64,000 nucleotides of DNA, from the NCBI GenBank assembly GCA_964017145.1, contig OZ024845.1, forward strand, positions 2,542,001-2,606,000, in the 5' to 3' direction. The notes below the pieces were generated by a model. It had not been told where the DNA came from. It did not search any database and saw only the letters and a program-made list of their open reading frames with translations. Both the position numbers and the translations under genes were made by a program. Shown piece by piece: positions 60,427-64,000 of this stretch. The stretch is from Agrocybe praecox. Lineage: Eukaryota; Basidiomycota; Agaricomycetes; Agaricales; Agrocybaceae. Numbering within the stretch: the stretch's first letter is position 1; every line of letters starts with the position of its first letter.

Positions 60427-62058
60427 ATGCCTGACTGGTCCGATCCACTTGAAATCCAGAAGGAAGCTGGCATCTTCGTCAAGTTCATGCATGCCCTCTT
60501 GGGTCTATATGTGTATGTTAATTCAAGTCCTTTTCACTTTATTCACTGCTGAACATCGTTTTCTAGATACGAAATTTTCATTTCTCTGGATTTTGAATGG
60601 GACTTTATATCAGGAAAGAAGAAGTTTCGTTGGCCGATGGTGCATAATGATCTTCCAGCGGCTCACACGCCCACTGAACGTGCCTGCAGATCTTTTACTT
60701 TGCGAATAGATATCTTCTGCTTGGTGCTATGATCGGAATGTGCGTATAATCCTCATCTTGTCATTGCCGTTCTCGAGGCTTACTAGTACGTTCATACAGT
60801 GCGGTTTCGTTTGATACTACCACGTAGGGCTGTCATTGTTCTTTGTTGATCTCGAAGCCTAACCCTTGCCTTAGGAAGCTGGATTGCCAGACTATGTACA
60901 CCTTCAACCAGGTATGCACTCCCTTCAATATGACCTAACTAGAGGCTGATCGTTGACATAGCTAGCGGGAGATGCAGCCGTCGGTCTGGCCAGTGTTAAC
61001 CTATCCATCCGAACGTGAGTAGCACACCTTCGTGCTTGTGCTGAAGGTGGCACTTATCCAACACGCGTCATATAGCATGGCCATCTGGAAACAGAACCGC
61101 TGGGTCGTGGGGGGACTGATAATCGCTATCCTCGGTCACTGGTCTTTGATTTTGCAAGGTATGGTTTGTGCGACGGCAATGCATAAGCAACGCTGAAAGT
61201 TTATTCTTCCCAGGTGTCCAGCTGACCGTTGTCTGGGTTGACGGAGTCGGCTGCCAAATCATAAAAACGAACAATAAGATCCTGGCCGCTATCTTCATCT
61301 ACTCGATGTGCCTTGACTTGACCGTCCTCCTATTAACCACCTACAAATTGGCTGGTGGCACTAGGAGTGCTCGAGGCAATGCTGTAGGAGCGAGTCGCCT
61401 CGGGCGACTTATCTTCCACGACGGACTCATATTTTTCATCATTGCGTACGTTCGTTGCACCCCAATAACCTTTCTTTCGTAGCTTACGATACGTATATCC
61501 AGATTCCTGGCCAACTTGATTGCTACCGTGTTCATGGTTCTCGATCTCAACTCAATTATGAGCGTAATCTTCAATGTGCCTGCTGCTGTGGCGTCAACGG
61601 TGAGTACATAGTCCTATTCTTTCATTTCATGATTGCTCATGACATTTTAATAGGTCGTAGCAACGCGTGCAGTGCGCCGCCTTACGAAATTCTCTAACAA
61701 GGGTGCAGAGGTTTAGTGCGTTTCGTTATTTCATTCATTCCTTGACCTTCGAGACTGATATTCTTTATTGTTCCAGCCCCCAAACAACATCGTCTGGCAA
61801 TCGTGGAATGGTGTCTGCCGCCGCGACTAGAGGCATGCCTACTGTAAACTACATGCCCGGTGTTCAAGTTCAGGTATGAATTCTACTCTATTGTTTTTCT
61901 AGTGCTAGTCGCTAATCAATTAATCTCGCTTTTCGTTCTAGATGGAAACTTTCACTCGCCAGGAGGATATTAATAACGAAATCTTCTCTCCGATTTCCAA
62001 GGCCGAAAGCGACACCGATGTGGAGGGCGATGTCGAAAGAAAGGGAGGCTCGCTATAA
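60427..62058 (+). CDS. Agaricomycete 7-TM membrane protein
   Basis: Twelve short exons close in phase: 60,427-60,512, 60,567-60,639, 60,690-60,739, 60,800-60,823, 60,875-60,911, 60,962-61,014, 61,076-61,158, 61,214-61,445, 61,503-61,599, 61,654-61,715, 61,777-61,873 and 61,942-62,058, giving 336 aa. It reads 'MPDWSDPLEIQKEAGIFVKF', 'YEIFISLDFEWDFISGKKKF', 'RWPMIFYFANRYLLLGAMIG', 'TKLDCQTMYTFNQLAGDAAV' and 'GLASVNLSIRTMAIWKQNRW', then 'AAIFIYSMCLDLTVLLLTTY' and 'FHDGLIFFIIAFLANLIATV'. About seven membrane helices are followed by a cytosolic tail rich in Ser, Thr and acidic residues ('ISKAESDTDVEGDVERKGGS'). This is a multi-copy family of mushroom membrane proteins, probably plasma-membrane sensors or receptor-like proteins; no ligand is known. 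Confidence 0.85.
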
Positions 62059-64000
62059 ATCCCTCAATCCACTACATTCATTTTGGAAGTGCGTCATTAT
62101 ACATACATTATTAGAAAGAAAGAAAGAAAAAGTCAAGTTCAGCTTGAAAAAATTCCTGCTTTGGACAGAGTAGTAGATTTCGCTCATTATATTGTACATT
62201 ACGCATCGCTTTTTCGTACTCTCTCACTTCACTACTACCCCCATCAGCAACCCTCATCGCTATCGCGTACTTGACTTTCCAAGTTATTTGGTACCAACTT
62301 TTAAAATCGTATATATACCCTTGCTTTACATATACAATGCATACGCCTCGCTTCGCTCTAGCACCAAAAATATAAATGAAATTTGGAGAGCAGACTGCAA
62401 GGAGGAATTATATAGGCCATAGCCGTTTGAAAGTGTAGGTATCAAATGCTACATACCAAACCCAGAGTAAAGAGAAGATGACACCAAAAAAGCACGATAA
62501 TATCTGTTGAATATTTCCAAATGCGGTCAGGTAAATCTGAGATATAGCGAGAGTAAAAAAGAAAAACATCATCAAATTGGGAAAATATGAGTGAACATAA
62601 CAATAGGATTTATATTGAAAAATCCAAAAAGGGACCAGTTCCGATAACAACCAGGCACACTATTATCATGCTCTCCAGTTTTTTTTTCGTCGTCGTTGCT
62701 TTCATTTATCCTCACTCTGAATTGGCACTGGGGTATGCCACAGGGAAAATTGGGGGCCGAGATGAAGAAAGAGAGTCGGACAAAGACTGGCCACTGTACT
62801 CGCACAGACTCAAGGACAATAAGGATGGAAACCAAATAAACATACACGAAACATTGCGTCTGGTTAAAGATAAAGTAATATGTGCATGTGTGATTGAGCT
62901 CCGATTTTCGATGAAATGAAATGCTCTTTGCTTGCGTGGAGAGCTTTGCTTTGCCGAGGAGGCGACGTTCATCCCCCGAAAGGTTGTGCGTTGAAGAATG
63001 ACAATATGTCCATAAAAGCTTAAGCTCAAAGCCTTCCTTTCCTTTCGTTCAATTACTTCTCTTACGAAGTTTACTGGAGCGAAGAAATATGCGATTCAAC
63101 TTGGCCGTTGTCTGTTCATCCATCTTATCGACGATGAGGGGAATGTACTACTTACTTTCCCCGAAATAAATACATATACACTTATAAGTACCTGCATACG
63201 TAGACGATTTGGAATTATGCGGAATGTATGTTCGTTGTTGATGGCTGGCTAAAGCTCGCCATCACAAATTAGCACGGTCATCCATACATCAGTTCGTTGG
63301 GGAGTTACATACGCCCGTCCTAGATTGGGTTCTTGCGGTCTAGACACCAAAAATGCACATCTTAAAAACTCTATACGCGTATTTACCCTCAATCTCTTGG
63401 GTGTAAAGGCGTGAACGCACAGTCGTTGGAAATTCTTGATGTGAGTAGTGGGTGGAAGTGGAAGGATTTCCAATGTGCCAGTCGAAGCCCGAGCAAGAGC
63501 AAGCATTGAAGTGGGCAGAAAATCGGACTGGATGAAAAAGATGAAGAAGGAAGGTGTTGATGCACTGTGGTTCGGAAACAGCGCTTGTTAGTGCCATCCG
63601 CGAGCGCTCGCGGCGCGCGCTTGATTATGAGTGTGACCTAATAATAGCCACCAGTCTAGACGTCTAAGGACGCAGATCAATTGCACTATTACTACTTACC
63701 CATTACTGTTTACTTTATTCTTGATTTATAGGCACAAACACGTAGCTCAGATTGTTTTCTTGACTACAATATCCATCGTGCAGGCTTGGGGGGGGGTCTA
63801 ACCGGCGCGACTTTTTGATCGTCCGACTTCCAACATTGTCGAATCTCATTCACTCAGAAGTGGCTTACAAAAGATTACAGTAAGCCCCAGTGTAAATCAT
63901 TTGAACCTGCTGGAGATACCCTCTTCGCCTATCAGCTATGATAGAAGTCAATATAAGCCTCAAAGTGAACCCTAGATCAACCCTTTAATCATAAGTAGCG
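62059..64000. other. 3' flank and spacer, no gene seen
   Basis: Short ORFs on both strands (62,572-63,597) lack recognisable features. A 16-bp perfect palindrome CCGCGAGCGCTCGCGG lies at 63,598-63,613 beside GGCGCGCGC, and a G8 run is near 63,789. Confidence 0.4.

Overview
The window is eukaryotic and fungal, almost certainly a mushroom-forming basidiomycete (Agaricomycetes). Genes are split by many short introns of about 50-60 nt with GT..AG ends, coding sequence is only slightly GC-rich, and several proteins belong to families known mainly from Agaricomycetes: DUF6532, TET/JBP-like and related 2OG-Fe(II) dioxygenase families, small 'G domain' P-loop GTPases, and a short 7-TM family. Coding calls come from conceptual splicing by eye. 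Where every intron phase closes, I give exact exons.

The left half (1 to about 40,000) is an accessory, repeat-rich compartment. It opens with the 3' part of a TET/JBP-like dioxygenase gene and an intact 8-exon DUF6532 gene (1639-3610). After that come small orphan genes and several decayed copies of ordinary genes: an F-box gene (7930-8740), a cytochrome P450 (8740-10960), a frame-broken gene from a second dioxygenase family (12,530-14,104), and a frameshifted copy of the N-terminal half of anaphase-promoting complex subunit 1 (15,110-17,260). Between 20,400 and 28,200 I find almost no genes. That stretch holds an AATCGG-rich degenerate repeat, a foldback/MITE-like element with long inverted ends, a short palindromic tandem repeat, a 13-unit 37-bp minisatellite, and one copy of a ~1.3-kb dispersed repeat whose second copy lies at 37,400-38,830.

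A G-domain GTPase gene (32,118-35,633) contains the most striking structure of the window. It is a ~1.37-kb array of nineteen 72-bp units inside an intron. Every unit is a copy of the intron-exon boundary: polypyrimidine tract, acceptor, exon start and a donor-like position. The unit-to-unit variation is concentrated on the two bases spanning that donor.

The right half (40,500-62,100) looks like the conserved core genome: an SDS23/MOC1-type CBS-domain protein (minus), a class-3 lipase, an F-box protein (minus), a secreted Egh16-like protein with an Ala/Lys/Gly-rich tail, GFA1 (glutamine:fructose-6-phosphate amidotransferase, first step of chitin precursor synthesis) and a 7-TM protein. These genes have clean splice phases and no internal stops. 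The genes are not organised in operons. The window therefore spans a border between a decaying, transposon-influenced segment and a housekeeping segment. I see no rRNA, convincing tRNA or CRISPR.
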